This document shows positions 1 through 5,741 of a stretch of DNA of 7,107 nt, piece after piece. Source of the stretch: an uncultured Collinsella sp. (GTDB taxonomy: Bacteria; Actinomycetota; Coriobacteriia; Coriobacteriales; Coriobacteriaceae); assembly GCA_905209765.1 (NCBI GenBank), contig CAJLUE010000081.1:1-7107 (forward strand), read 5' to 3'. The position numbers were made by a program, and so were the translations under genes. The notes under the pieces were generated by a model that searched no databases, was not told the origin of the DNA, and was given only the letters and a program-made list of their open reading frames with translations. Position 1 is the stretch's first letter, and every line of letters begins with the position of its first letter.

Positions 1-315
1 TTTGTCTAGTCGTTGGGGACACTCTTCGCGGGGCGCCTGTTCGTTTGTCGACGTATGGGTGTTCATTTGTCGACTTCTTGGGCTGTGGTCACCTGTTGTT
101 TCTGTGGTGGCTGCGGGCATCTGGCTCAAAAGGGCGGGTTGGATGTCTATGTCTACCTGCGGTTTCTTTGCGGTGTGCTCATTCGGTCAAGTGTCCCGTC
201 AAGTGTTTGGTTAGCATCTGGTTTGCAGTCGAAGGCCTATTTTGCCCGCGCTGACAGTGGCTGCTCGCCCTCCTCGTAAGCTCAAATTGAGGTTCATCAG
301 TTTGAGGAGGATGCC
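1..315. other. Gene-poor leader region with short repeats
   Basis: I see no convincing gene here. Several overlapping short open frames exist on the + strand, but none has a ribosome binding site and all are rich in Cys, Trp and Ser as expected for chance frames. The stretch is T/G-rich and less regular than the flanking coding DNA. It holds direct repeats: TTTGTCGAC at 44-52 and 66-74, and GTCAAGTGT at 186-194 and 198-206. Just upstream of the next gene, CTCAAATTGAG (281-291) is a short palindrome, and CTCAAA (281-286) can also pair with TTTGAG (301-306), which touches the ribosome binding site of the 316 gene. No clear -35/-10 pair was found. Confidence 0.5.
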
Positions 316-1023
316 ATGACTGACCAAGTTTTTAACCGAGCACAGCTGGCCGAAGCCGTCGGCAACGATATTGCCGACATGGCTCACTTTTGGATGCTGC
401 GGAAGTTTCAATTCCTGGAGCCGGCGCGCGAGCAGTTCGAGATTATCGTCGATCCGTGGCTCAGCTATTGCGAGGAACCTTCTCAAAACGAAATCATGGC
501 CTACAACATGGCGTTTACCGATTGGCTGTTGTTTGAGCGCCCCTATTACCACGGCAAGACGCTGTTGGAGCTGTATGTGGACGAGCCGCCAGCGTCAATT
601 TCTCCTGTTTCGCTCGGGCGACTTAAGCAGGTGCGCGACACGCAGTATTTCTCGCGCTTTGGCATTTTGGACAAGGATCCCGCGACAGGCATGGTCGTGC
701 TGAAGGACACGCGCACCGACCGTCGCTTTGACGTCTACGACCCACATATCGTGCAAAAGGAGCACTGGAACGATGGCGCGATTGCGGTGCGGCTCGCGTG
801 CGTCGACGATGTCTGGCTGACGGCGGGGCAGCTCTACCTGTATGACATCGCGCGCCTGAGCGACACGGCGGTCGACGGGCCGGGCGCGGTGCATCCCGAG
901 GACCTAGAGGACGGTTTCGACACCTCGTGCATCAGCTTCTTTTTGCGCCTGGTTCGCGACATCATGGGCGCCCAGGGGCGGTACGTGAAGTCGCTCAATA
1001 TTTACGAGCGAGAGTGGGAGTAG
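316..1023 (+). CDS. Hypothetical protein, 235 residues, family not recognised
   Basis: I do not recognise this protein. The start is well supported: AGGAGG at 305-310 lies five bases before the ATG, and codon use matches the neighbours. The N-terminal third (about 1-85) looks helical and aromatic-rich, ending in FERPYYHGKTLLELYVDE (73-90). The middle (about 100-175) reads like a small beta-rich domain, with alternating hydrophobic residues, a DTRTDRRFDVYD strand-turn-strand pattern (131-142) and a VWLTAGQLYLYD stretch (166-177). The C-terminal part (about 195-235) is helical and ends in a charged tail. There is no signal peptide or membrane segment, so it is probably cytosolic. It lies 40 bp upstream of the first palindrome array and points the same way as the nuclease-like gene beyond it, so the two could share a transcript, but nothing shows a joint function. 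Confidence 0.85.
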   Translation: MTDQVFNRAQLAEAVGNDIADMAHFWMLRKFQFLEPAREQFEIIVDPWLSYCEEPSQNEIMAYNMAFTDWLLFERPYYHGKTLLELYVDEPPASISPVSLGRLKQVRDTQYFSRFGILDKDPATGMVVLKDTRTDRRFDVYDPHIVQKEHWNDGAIAVRLACVDDVWLTAGQLYLYDIARLSDTAVDGPGAVHPEDLEDGFDTSCISFFLRLVRDIMGAQGRYVKSLNIYEREWE

Positions 1024-1063
1024 GGGGTGGGCAGTTGTCGTCTGCCTTGCCTTCTGTCTTTTT

Positions 1064-1360
1064 GTCTCGATTTGTAACGTTTAGGGACAAAAAACCGGTC
1101 TACCTGTTACAGATCGAGACGAATGCTTGGGCGCCGCCGGTTTGTCTAGGTCTGTAACGTTTAGGGGCCTGGAGAACGTCTAACTGTTACAAATCGAGAC
1201 GTTTGGCACCTGGCTGGGGGAATGTCTCAATCTGTAACATCTACAGGCCAAAACTCGACCTACCTGTTACAGATCGAGACAAAAGTTGGACGCACGACTG
1301 AAAATCTCGATCTGTAACAACTAGAGGTTCAAAGACTGTCTTCCTGTTACAGATTGAGAC
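1064..1360 (+). repeat. Upstream palindrome array (four 57-bp units, 80-bp period)
   Basis: Four inverted-repeat units lie at 1064-1120, 1144-1200, 1224-1280 and 1304-1360, so the period is exactly 80 bp. Each has a 15-bp left arm, a 27-nt centre and a 15-bp right arm. The arm consensus is GTCTCAATCTGTAAC and its reverse complement, often with CGAT in place of CAAT. The 23-bp spacers alternate in type: after units 1 and 3 they carry a TTGG-GCGC-like core, and after unit 2 (and beyond unit 4) they start GTTTG. Unit 2 is the most decayed. Several arm differences are G-T pairs that remain wobble pairs in + strand RNA. The array fills the gap between the 316 gene and the nuclease-like gene, so transcripts reaching that gene from upstream would carry these hairpins as a 5' leader. 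The strand is given for the sense in which the RNA fold is best supported. Confidence 0.95.
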
Positions 1361-1413
1361 GTTTGCCGGCGGCGGCAATGGCGGCGATGGCCCATTTCCC
1401 TGATGTGGTGGTG

Positions 1414-2457
1414 ATGAAAGTGTCTAATACCGTTTTCAAACACAAAAATGCAACACGTAACACCTTGGCGCGGAATAGGATACTTGCCAGGCTCACGGAG
1501 GCGGCTGAACAAGGCGTGCTGCTTGTGACGCACGACAATGCCGAGCTCATGTGGCTGCGGCGCCATGTGGGCACAGACGATATTGCGGAGCCCGAATCGC
1601 ACCTATTCTGTTTTCAGCATGAATGGGATGCATTGACGCCGGCGGAGCGAGCGTTGCGTACCATCAAAGGGCTTGCGGAGTTTCATCCCGATTGGGCGTT
1701 TTGGGGCTATGACGCGGCACTTTTGTGGGGTCTGGAGGTGCCGAATGATCTGCTTGGGCCGCGATACCTTGTTAAGACAGGTTGCTCGGTGCCGCTGAGT
1801 GCAGGATGCCGGCTGTTGCGTCCGCGGGCGGCGTGTGCACTTGAACAAGTCGACGGCGTGCAGGTGACGCCGTTTTGGCACACGGTAGAGGATTGCCTGC
1901 TGCGCGCGCCGTTTTCGTATGGGTTGGCGATTGCCGATTCTGCGTTGCGAGCAAAGGGCGTATCGCGCGATGACTTTTGTGAGCGGCTTCGAATGGATTG
2001 TGAAGGCAAGCGCGGGTATCGCAGAGCGCAGGTGATTGCGTCGTATGCTGACGGGCTGTCCGAAAACGGCGGCGAGTCTCGTTTTCGGGCGTTCTTTATT
2101 GCGTACGGCTTTCCAGTTCCGGAGCTGCAGGTGGAGTTTCGTGATCCGCTCGATCCGAGCCAAGTGTTTCGCGTTGATTATTTTTGGAGGCTCGAGGACG
2201 GAACGTGCGTGATTGGCGAGCTGGACGGAAAGGGGAAGTATGCCTTGCAGAACGACGAGGGTCGGGAGTCGATCGACCCATTCGTGGCAGAACGTCAGCG
2301 GGAGTCCCATCTGACAATGCTCGGACACAAGGTGCTTCGGTTTACGTTTGATGAGCTCAAGAATCCGGGGAAGCTGGTTGAGAAGATGAGGCTGGCGGGT
2401 ATTCCGCGACGGGCCGATTTGGCCGAGGAATGGAGATGCCAGTGGTATGGGCGCTGA
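1414..2457 (+). CDS. PD-(D/E)XK (DUF559/AbiEi-like) nuclease-fold protein
   Basis: The C-terminal third carries the layout of a PD-(D/E)XK/Vsr-like DUF559 domain. It has a glutamate in GGESRFRAFF, then FRVDYFW with the candidate catalytic Asp (codon near 2176), then IGELDGKGKY with Glu and Lys (about 2218-2232), and finally a HLTMLGHKVLRFTFDEL helix-strand. The upstream part (HPDWAFWGYDAALLWGLEVP, then WHTVEDCLLRAP) resembles actinobacterial proteins annotated as AbiEi-type antitoxins fused to such a domain. This likeness is from memory. The length from 1414 is 347 residues. The start is uncertain: in-frame ATGs at 1378, 1387 and 1414 and a TTG at 1354 inside the last palindrome are all possible, and none has a good ribosome binding site. 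I chose 1414 because only GGTGGTG precedes a start there and MKVSNTVFKHKN looks like a natural N-terminus. No signal peptide or membrane segment is visible. Palindrome arrays lie on both sides. Its function could be DNA cleavage, nucleic-acid binding or an antitoxin role. Confidence 0.8.
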   Translation: MKVSNTVFKHKNATRNTLARNRILARLTEAAEQGVLLVTHDNAELMWLRRHVGTDDIAEPESHLFCFQHEWDALTPAERALRTIKGLAEFHPDWAFWGYDAALLWGLEVPNDLLGPRYLVKTGCSVPLSAGCRLLRPRAACALEQVDGVQVTPFWHTVEDCLLRAPFSYGLAIADSALRAKGVSRDDFCERLRMDCEGKRGYRRAQVIASYADGLSENGGESRFRAFFIAYGFPVPELQVEFRDPLDPSQVFRVDYFWRLEDGTCVIGELDGKGKYALQNDEGRESIDPFVAERQRESHLTMLGHKVLRFTFDELKNPGKLVEKMRLAGIPRRADLAEEWRCQWYGR

Positions 2458-2498
2458 GGGGTGCAGCTGATGCGGATGTGGTTGTTCCTGTCGAGTTT

Positions 2499-2796
2499 GT
2501 CTCAATCTGTAACAACAAGGGGCCGTTTGGCCTTGCAACTGTTACAGATTGAGACGGAAGGTTGGCTATCGCTAAAAGATCTCAATCTGTAACATCTAGA
2601 GGCCGAAAACCTGTCTACTTGTTACAGATTTAGACGTTTTACAACGGGGCTGGAGAATATCTCGATCTGTAACATCTAGAGGCCAAAATTCGACCCAACT
2701 GTTACAGATTGAGACAAAGGTTGGGCGCGGTGCCGAAAGATCTCGGTCTGTAACATTTGGAAGGTTAAAGACGGTCTACCAGTTACAGATTGAGAC
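2499..2796 (+). repeat. Downstream palindrome array (four 57-bp units)
   Basis: Four more units of the same family lie at 2499-2555, 2579-2635, 2659-2715 and 2740-2796. They start 41 bp after the nuclease-like gene stops. The period is 80, 80 and 81 bp, and every centre is again 27 nt. Unit 5 (2499-2555) has perfect 15-bp arms and a strong alternative inner stem (CAAGG with CCTTG, and CC with GG around GTTT). The spacers alternate as in the upstream array: TTGG-type after units 5 and 7, GTTTT-type after units 6 and 8. The centres of units 7 and 8 resemble those of units 3 and 4, so the two arrays share a recent common origin. There is no T-tract after any unit, so these are not ordinary intrinsic terminators. 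Confidence 0.95.
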
Positions 2797-2948
2797 GTTT
2801 TGCTGGAACGGCCGGAGCATTGCCGTGCTGTCTACGTTTGTCCTCACATCTCTCTCGTCCCTCCGTTAACCGATATGTCCGCAGCAATCCTTCCGCGCTG
2901 GGTAATAATGGACAAATGTTGAAATTTTCTGAGAGGGAGGAGCTCGAT
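2797..2948 (+). promoter_or_regulatory. Leader of the amidohydrolase gene, possible promoter
   Basis: This gap between the last palindrome and the amidohydrolase start should hold its promoter if the gene is transcribed on its own. TAATAAT at 2903-2909 is a possible -10 box, with TGGG just before it but no good -35 at the usual distance. A strong ribosome binding site, AGGGAGGAG, sits at about 2934-2942, six bases before the ATG at 2949. The A/T-rich stretch between them fits an untranslated leader. The promoter call is weak; the ribosome binding site is firm. Confidence 0.35.
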
Positions 2949-4319
2949 ATGGCGACTGCCGATCGTCCCACGTTGTTTATCAATGCGACCGTTCTGGATG
3001 GCTCGGAGCATATGGAGCCGCAGCCCGATATGGCCGTGGCCGTTGAACGCGGTGTCATCACCTGGATTGGTCCGAGCGCCGTGGCGCAAGCACCTGCAGG
3101 TGCCGAGGTTATCGACCTGGCCGGCGCGTACCTCATGCCGGGCCTCATCAATATGCATGTGCATCTGTGCGGTTCGGGCAAACCGGTCTCGGCGGGCGAT
3201 GCGGGCGCGCTGATGAAGAAGCTCGATAATCCGGTGGGCCGCGCCATCGTCCGCCACATCCTCAAAGGCAGCGCCCAACAGCAGCTGGCAAGCGGCGTGA
3301 CCACGGTGCGCGGCGCGGGCGACCCGCTGTTTGCCGACATCGCCGTGCGCAACGCCATCGACGCCGGTAAGTATCAGGGTCCGCGTCTGGTGGCACCAGG
3401 AACGGGTGTCACGGTGCCGGGTGGCCACGGTGCGGGCCTCTTTGCGCAGGTGGCCAATACGCCCGATGAGGCGGCCCAGCAGGTGCGCGACCTGTATGCG
3501 CGCGGCGCCGACGTCATCAAGCTGTTCGTGACGGGCGGCGTGTTCGACGCGACCGAAGTAGGCGAGCCGGGCGTGCTGCGCATGCCGGTCGATGTCGCCG
3601 CGGCGGCGTGCAAGGCGGCGCACGAGGTCGGCCTTCCGGTCATGGCCCATGTCGAGAGCACCGAAGGTGTGAAGGCCGCACTTGAGGCCGGCGTCGACAC
3701 AATCGAGCACGGCGCTCCGATGACGCCTGAGATTCTGGAGCTGTACCGCGGCGCCGCGGGTACGCAGCTTGAGGGGCGTGCGCCCAGCGTTACCTGTACG
3801 ATCAGTCCGGCGCTGCCGTTTGTGTTGCTCGATCCGGAAAAGACCCATTCGACCGATACGCAAAAGAAGAACGGCGACATTGTGTGCTCGGGCATTATCG
3901 AGAGCGCTCGCGCCGCCCTGGATGCTGGCGTTAAGGTGGGCCTGGGCACGGACTCAAGCTGCCCGTTCGTGACGCAGTACGACATGTGGCGCGAGGTGGC
4001 CTACTTTGCCAAGTACGTCAAAGCGAGCAATGCCTTTGCACTGCACACGGCCACGCAGGTCAATGCTGAGCTACTGGGCTTGGGTGACGAGACCGGTACG
4101 ATCGAGTGCGGCAAGGCTGCCGATATTCTGGTGACGCGCGAGAACCCGCTCGATGGCCTGTGCGCTCTGCGTGAGCCGATGCATGTGATGTGCCGTGGCG
4201 ATCTGGTGCGCAAGCTCAAGGTCAAGCGTATCCCCGAGGTTGACGCGGAGCTCGATGCGATTATGGACATGCCGGCAGAGGCGCTGGCTGAGGAGCTTGC
4301 CCGCGATGGCGTAGCGTAA
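2949..4319 (+). CDS. Metal-dependent amidohydrolase, imidazolonepropionase/prolidase-like
   Basis: This is a complete 456-residue cytosolic hydrolase of the amidohydrolase superfamily, in the group containing imidazolonepropionase and Xaa-Pro dipeptidase-like enzymes (COG1228 type). The expected order is present: a small N-terminal beta domain (1-60), then MPGLINMHVHL with His70 and His72 as first metal ligands, VIKLFVTGG with Lys191 as the likely carboxylated bridging lysine, MAHVES with His234, TIEHG with His254, and GLGTDSS with Asp335 as the catalytic aspartate. The C-terminal GTIECGKAADILVTRENPLD (383-402) returns to the beta domain. All key residues are intact, so a binuclear metal site hydrolysing a C-N bond in a cyclic amide or dipeptide is expected. 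The substrate cannot be told from sequence, and no hut genes or transporter are beside it. The start at 2949 rests on the strong ribosome binding site; an in-frame extension upstream into the palindrome array (TTG at 2790) lacks one. Confidence 0.93.
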   Translation: MATADRPTLFINATVLDGSEHMEPQPDMAVAVERGVITWIGPSAVAQAPAGAEVIDLAGAYLMPGLINMHVHLCGSGKPVSAGDAGALMKKLDNPVGRAIVRHILKGSAQQQLASGVTTVRGAGDPLFADIAVRNAIDAGKYQGPRLVAPGTGVTVPGGHGAGLFAQVANTPDEAAQQVRDLYARGADVIKLFVTGGVFDATEVGEPGVLRMPVDVAAAACKAAHEVGLPVMAHVESTEGVKAALEAGVDTIEHGAPMTPEILELYRGAAGTQLEGRAPSVTCTISPALPFVLLDPEKTHSTDTQKKNGDIVCSGIIESARAALDAGVKVGLGTDSSCPFVTQYDMWREVAYFAKYVKASNAFALHTATQVNAELLGLGDETGTIECGKAADILVTRENPLDGLCALREPMHVMCRGDLVRKLKVKRIPEVDAELDAIMDMPAEALAEELARDGVA

Positions 4320-4370
4320 GCGCTGGTGTGACAGGGGACAGCCGGCTCGTCGAATCTTGCCGCCATATGC

Positions 4371-4410
4371 AAAAAGCCGAGGTCTCAACGCGAGGCCTCG
4401 GCTTTTATTT
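4371..4410. terminator. Bidirectional intrinsic terminator
   Basis: An 11-bp perfect stem is formed by AAAAGCCGAGG (4372-4382) and CCTCGGCTTTT (4396-4406), with a 13-nt loop. The + strand continues TTTTATTTT, and the - strand has five T from the A run at 4371-4375. It sits between convergent genes, 52 bp after the amidohydrolase stop and 22 bp after the zinc-ribbon gene stop, so it can end both transcripts. Confidence 0.93.
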
Positions 4411-4428
4411 TGTCCTATGGTGTAGCGG

Positions 4429-4902
4429 CTAGGAGCGCGTCTCCATCTTGGCGTGGCACTTGGGGCAGGTGACGCGGATCTTGCCCTTGCCCTTGGGGAC
4501 GGACAGCATCTGGCCGCAGTTGGGGCACTTGAGGTAGGCCGTGGTCTTGCGACCCTTCCACATCTTCTTGGCCGTTCGCTTGGCGCGCTCAAAGTCCTCC
4601 TTGCTGGTACCAGCGGCACGCGAAGCGTTTGCGGCCGCAGTCCCGCCGCCCAAGCTAGCGACGAACTTGCCTAGGCCGGGGACGTTTGCGGTCGCCGTAA
4701 CAAAGGCGTCGTTCTCCTTGCGGCGCGCGTCGATGTTTTTGGACAGGCCGCGCAGCACGCTAATCACGATAACGGCGATGGCGATCCAGCTGAGCCACTG
4801 AATACGGGCCATCGATCTGATCATCGCGATGACGATTCCAGCAAAGCCCATCACGATGGTGAGCTCGTCGGCGCCGTTGCGACCCTTCATAAAGTCATTC
4901 AT
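4429..4902 (-). CDS. Two-helix membrane protein with C-terminal zinc ribbon
   Basis: This is a 157-residue protein of unnamed family. After a short polar N-terminus there are two closely spaced hydrophobic segments, about 13-30 and 35-51, forming a membrane hairpin. A basic stretch (RGLSKNIDARRKEN) and a Gly/Ala-rich linker (about 75-98) follow, then a Lys/Arg-rich helix (101-119). The C-terminus is a zinc ribbon, with CPNC at 126-129 and CPKC at 146-149, 16 residues apart, which most likely binds structural Zn(II). The basic residues suggest that the tail faces the cytoplasm. The start is supported by GAAAGGCAG a few bases before the ATG. It is the last gene before the terminator and lies 114 bp after csoR on the same strand, with a palindrome between. 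A TATAAA on the - strand (4938-4943) could give it its own promoter, so membership of the copper operon is unproven. Confidence 0.88.
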   Translation of the reverse strand: MNDFMKGRNGADELTIVMGFAGIVIAMIRSMARIQWLSWIAIAVIVISVLRGLSKNIDARRKENDAFVTATANVPGLGKFVASLGGGTAAANASRAAGTSKEDFERAKRTAKKMWKGRKTTAYLKCPNCGQMLSVPKGKGKIRVTCPKCHAKMETRS

Positions 4903-4937
4903 GCAGAACTGCCTTTCATTTCGCTGTGCTGCACGCT

Positions 4938-4943
4938 TTTATA
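4938..4943 (-). promoter_or_regulatory. Possible -10 box for the zinc-ribbon membrane gene
   Basis: TATAAA on the - strand lies about 36 bp before the start codon, a normal distance for a -10 box. The position for a -35 box falls inside the neighbouring palindrome and reads like TGTCCC, a poor match, so this is a weak call. Confidence 0.25.
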
Positions 4944-4949
4944 CCCCTT

Positions 4950-5016
4950 TTGGTGCATTGGGGACAGGTTAATCTGCACCAAGGTGGTGCAAACGTACCT
5001 GTCCCCCTTGCACCAA
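4950..5016. repeat. 67-bp nested palindrome, GGGGACA family
   Basis: The 20-bp outer arms are 4950-4969 and 4997-5016, with two mismatches, around a 27-nt centre. The left arm reads TTGGTGCATTGGGGACAGGT. Within the centre a second palindrome, TGCACCA (4975-4981) and TGGTGCA (4985-4991), has a 3-nt loop. The motif GGTGCA or its complement thus occurs four times. The right end touches the csoR stop codon (5017-5019) with no gap. It has no T-tract, so it is not a standard intrinsic terminator, but it could stabilise or process the transcript 3' end. Confidence 0.92.
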
Positions 5017-5289
5017 TTACTTGGCGAGCTTGTCGACGACGCGCTCTATCTCGGCGAGCTTGGCGGCTTTGAGCTCCTCGTCGCCCGATTCGATGGCCGA
5101 GGCGACGCAGCCCTCGATGTGTGCCTTCAACACATCGGCGTTGATGCGGGCGATGAGCGCCTGCGTGGCCATGAGCTGCGTGGAGATGTCGACGCAGTAA
5201 CGGTCCTCCTCCACCATCCGCAGGATGCCGTCGATTTGCCCACGTGCCGTTTTGAGCATGCGGGTCACCGATTTATGGTCTGCCATCAT
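5017..5289 (-). CDS. csoR: CsoR-type Cu(I)-sensing transcriptional repressor
   Basis: This 90-residue, all-helical protein is of the usual CsoR/RcnR size. The copper ligands match the Cu(I)-sensing signature exactly: Cys32, His57 and Cys61, with the same spacing as C36-H61-C65 of Mycobacterium tuberculosis CsoR. Tyr31 precedes the first Cys as in that protein. The opening helix contains the family pattern LKTARGQIDGILRMVEEDRY. By family knowledge it binds operator DNA as a tetramer without copper and lets go when Cu(I) binds. The start is supported by GAGGA just upstream, with two ATG codons in tandem (5289 and 5286). It lies downstream of copA and copZ on the same strand, so it probably controls the whole cluster from an operator upstream of copA, outside the window. 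I saw no convincing operator in the gaps that are visible. Confidence 0.95.
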   Translation of the reverse strand: MMADHKSVTRMLKTARGQIDGILRMVEEDRYCVDISTQLMATQALIARINADVLKAHIEGCVASAIESGDEELKAAKLAEIERVVDKLAK

Positions 5290-5331
5290 GGCGGGTCCTC
5301 GTTTCTGGTCGATTTTCCGGATGCCCCCGTC

Positions 5332-5398
5332 AGTTGCGGTGAAATAGTTCTTGTTTGCAGGCTTGAAGCGCTAAAACAGGAACTATTTCACCGCAACT
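5332..5398. repeat. 67-bp palindrome, AGTTGCGGTG family, copy 1
   Basis: The 25-bp arms at 5332-5356 and 5374-5398 match except at one base, around a 17-nt centre that contains a small GCTT/AAGC palindrome. The ends read AGTTGCGGTGAAATA and its complement, identical to the second copy at 5675-5741 apart from one base there. It fills the copZ-csoR gap, starting 26 bp after the copZ stop. No target-site duplication is seen and no T-tract follows on either strand. It may be a REP-like element acting in mRNA processing or stability between copZ and csoR. Confidence 0.95.
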
Positions 5399-5424
5399 TC
5401 TGAGGATTGAGTAGGCGGCGTCTG

Positions 5425-5646
5425 CTACGCGGCGGTCACGGACAGGGCGTGGAACTTCTCGCCCGCGCCCTCGACGGCGGCGGCGAGCTGCTCGGCGGTT
5501 ACGGTGTCGGCGCACTCCACCTGGACGGTCTGGGTCTCGTGGTCGGCATCGGCATCGGTCACGCCGGCAACGTTGAGCAGTGCCGTCTCGACAGTAGCGT
5601 CGCAGTGGCCGCACATGAGGCCAGACGTTTTAACGATGTAGTTCAT
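5425..5646 (-). CDS. copZ: Copper chaperone, heavy-metal-associated domain (CopZ-like)
   Basis: A 73-residue single HMA domain, the normal size for CopZ. The metal-binding loop is GLMCGHC, with Cys12 and Cys15 forming the CxxC pair that holds Cu(I). The Met sits directly before the first Cys rather than two residues before it as in the common MxCxxC form. The beta-alpha-beta-beta-alpha-beta order is recognisable: YIVKTSGL, then the CDATVETALLNVAGV helix, TVQVEC and AEQLAAAVEGAG. It should carry Cu(I) in the cytosol to the ATPase encoded just upstream. The start has a strong ribosome binding site (AGGAGAT) at the usual distance. Palindromic elements of the same family lie on both sides of the gene. 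Confidence 0.95.
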   Translation of the reverse strand: MNYIVKTSGLMCGHCDATVETALLNVAGVTDADADHETQTVQVECADTVTAEQLAAAVEGAGEKFHALSVTAA

Positions 5647-5674
5647 GATTATCTCCTTTTCGTTGAGTACCTAA

Positions 5675-5741
5675 AGTTGCGGTGGAATACGGACTAAATA
5701 GCGGTTTAGCTAAGCATGTTACGCCTTATTTCACCGCAACT
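5675..5741. repeat. 67-bp palindrome, AGTTGCGGTG family, copy 2
   Basis: The 18-bp outer arms at 5675-5692 and 5724-5741 have two mismatches. The terminal 15 bp match copy 1 (5332-5398), while the centre is unrelated in sequence but gives the same total length. Within the centre CTAAA (5694-5698) pairs with TTTAG (5705-5709). Its right arm overlaps the 3' end of copA and provides that gene's last four codons and stop. Confidence 0.9.

Noticed and set aside
13..279. Short overlapping open frames at the window start as a small Cys-rich protein
   Set aside because: Three frames overlap, none has a ribosome binding site, and their composition is that of chance translation of T/G-rich DNA.
1603..2538. 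Long open frame on the - strand opposite the nuclease-like gene
   Set aside because: Its product is full of Arg, Gln, Pro and His with no domain, has no ribosome binding site and lies opposite a gene with recognisable motifs; it is a mirror of that gene's codon bias.
1064..2796. The regular 80-bp arrays as a CRISPR array
   Set aside because: The repeats are paired inverted arms rather than direct repeats, the 27-nt centres and 23-bp spacers are related to one another instead of unique, and no cas gene is present.
2499..2796. Palindrome units as intrinsic terminators
   Set aside because: None is followed by a T-tract, the arms are only moderately GC-rich, and four in a row on each side of a gene is not how terminators are placed.
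2829..2844. Possible ninth degenerate palindrome arm (GTCTACGTTTGT)
   Set aside because: It matches the left arm at only about nine of 15 bases, is 10 bp out of the 80-bp register, and has no partner arm downstream.
2844..3863. Long open frame on the - strand opposite the amidohydrolase
   Set aside because: His/Arg-rich low-complexity product with no start signal, opposite an intact enzyme gene with all catalytic residues.
5290..5424. CsoR operator in the copZ-csoR gap
   Set aside because: The only strong symmetry there is the 67-bp element, whose family also occurs at 5675-5741 and whose arms do not look like the G-tract operator known for CsoR.
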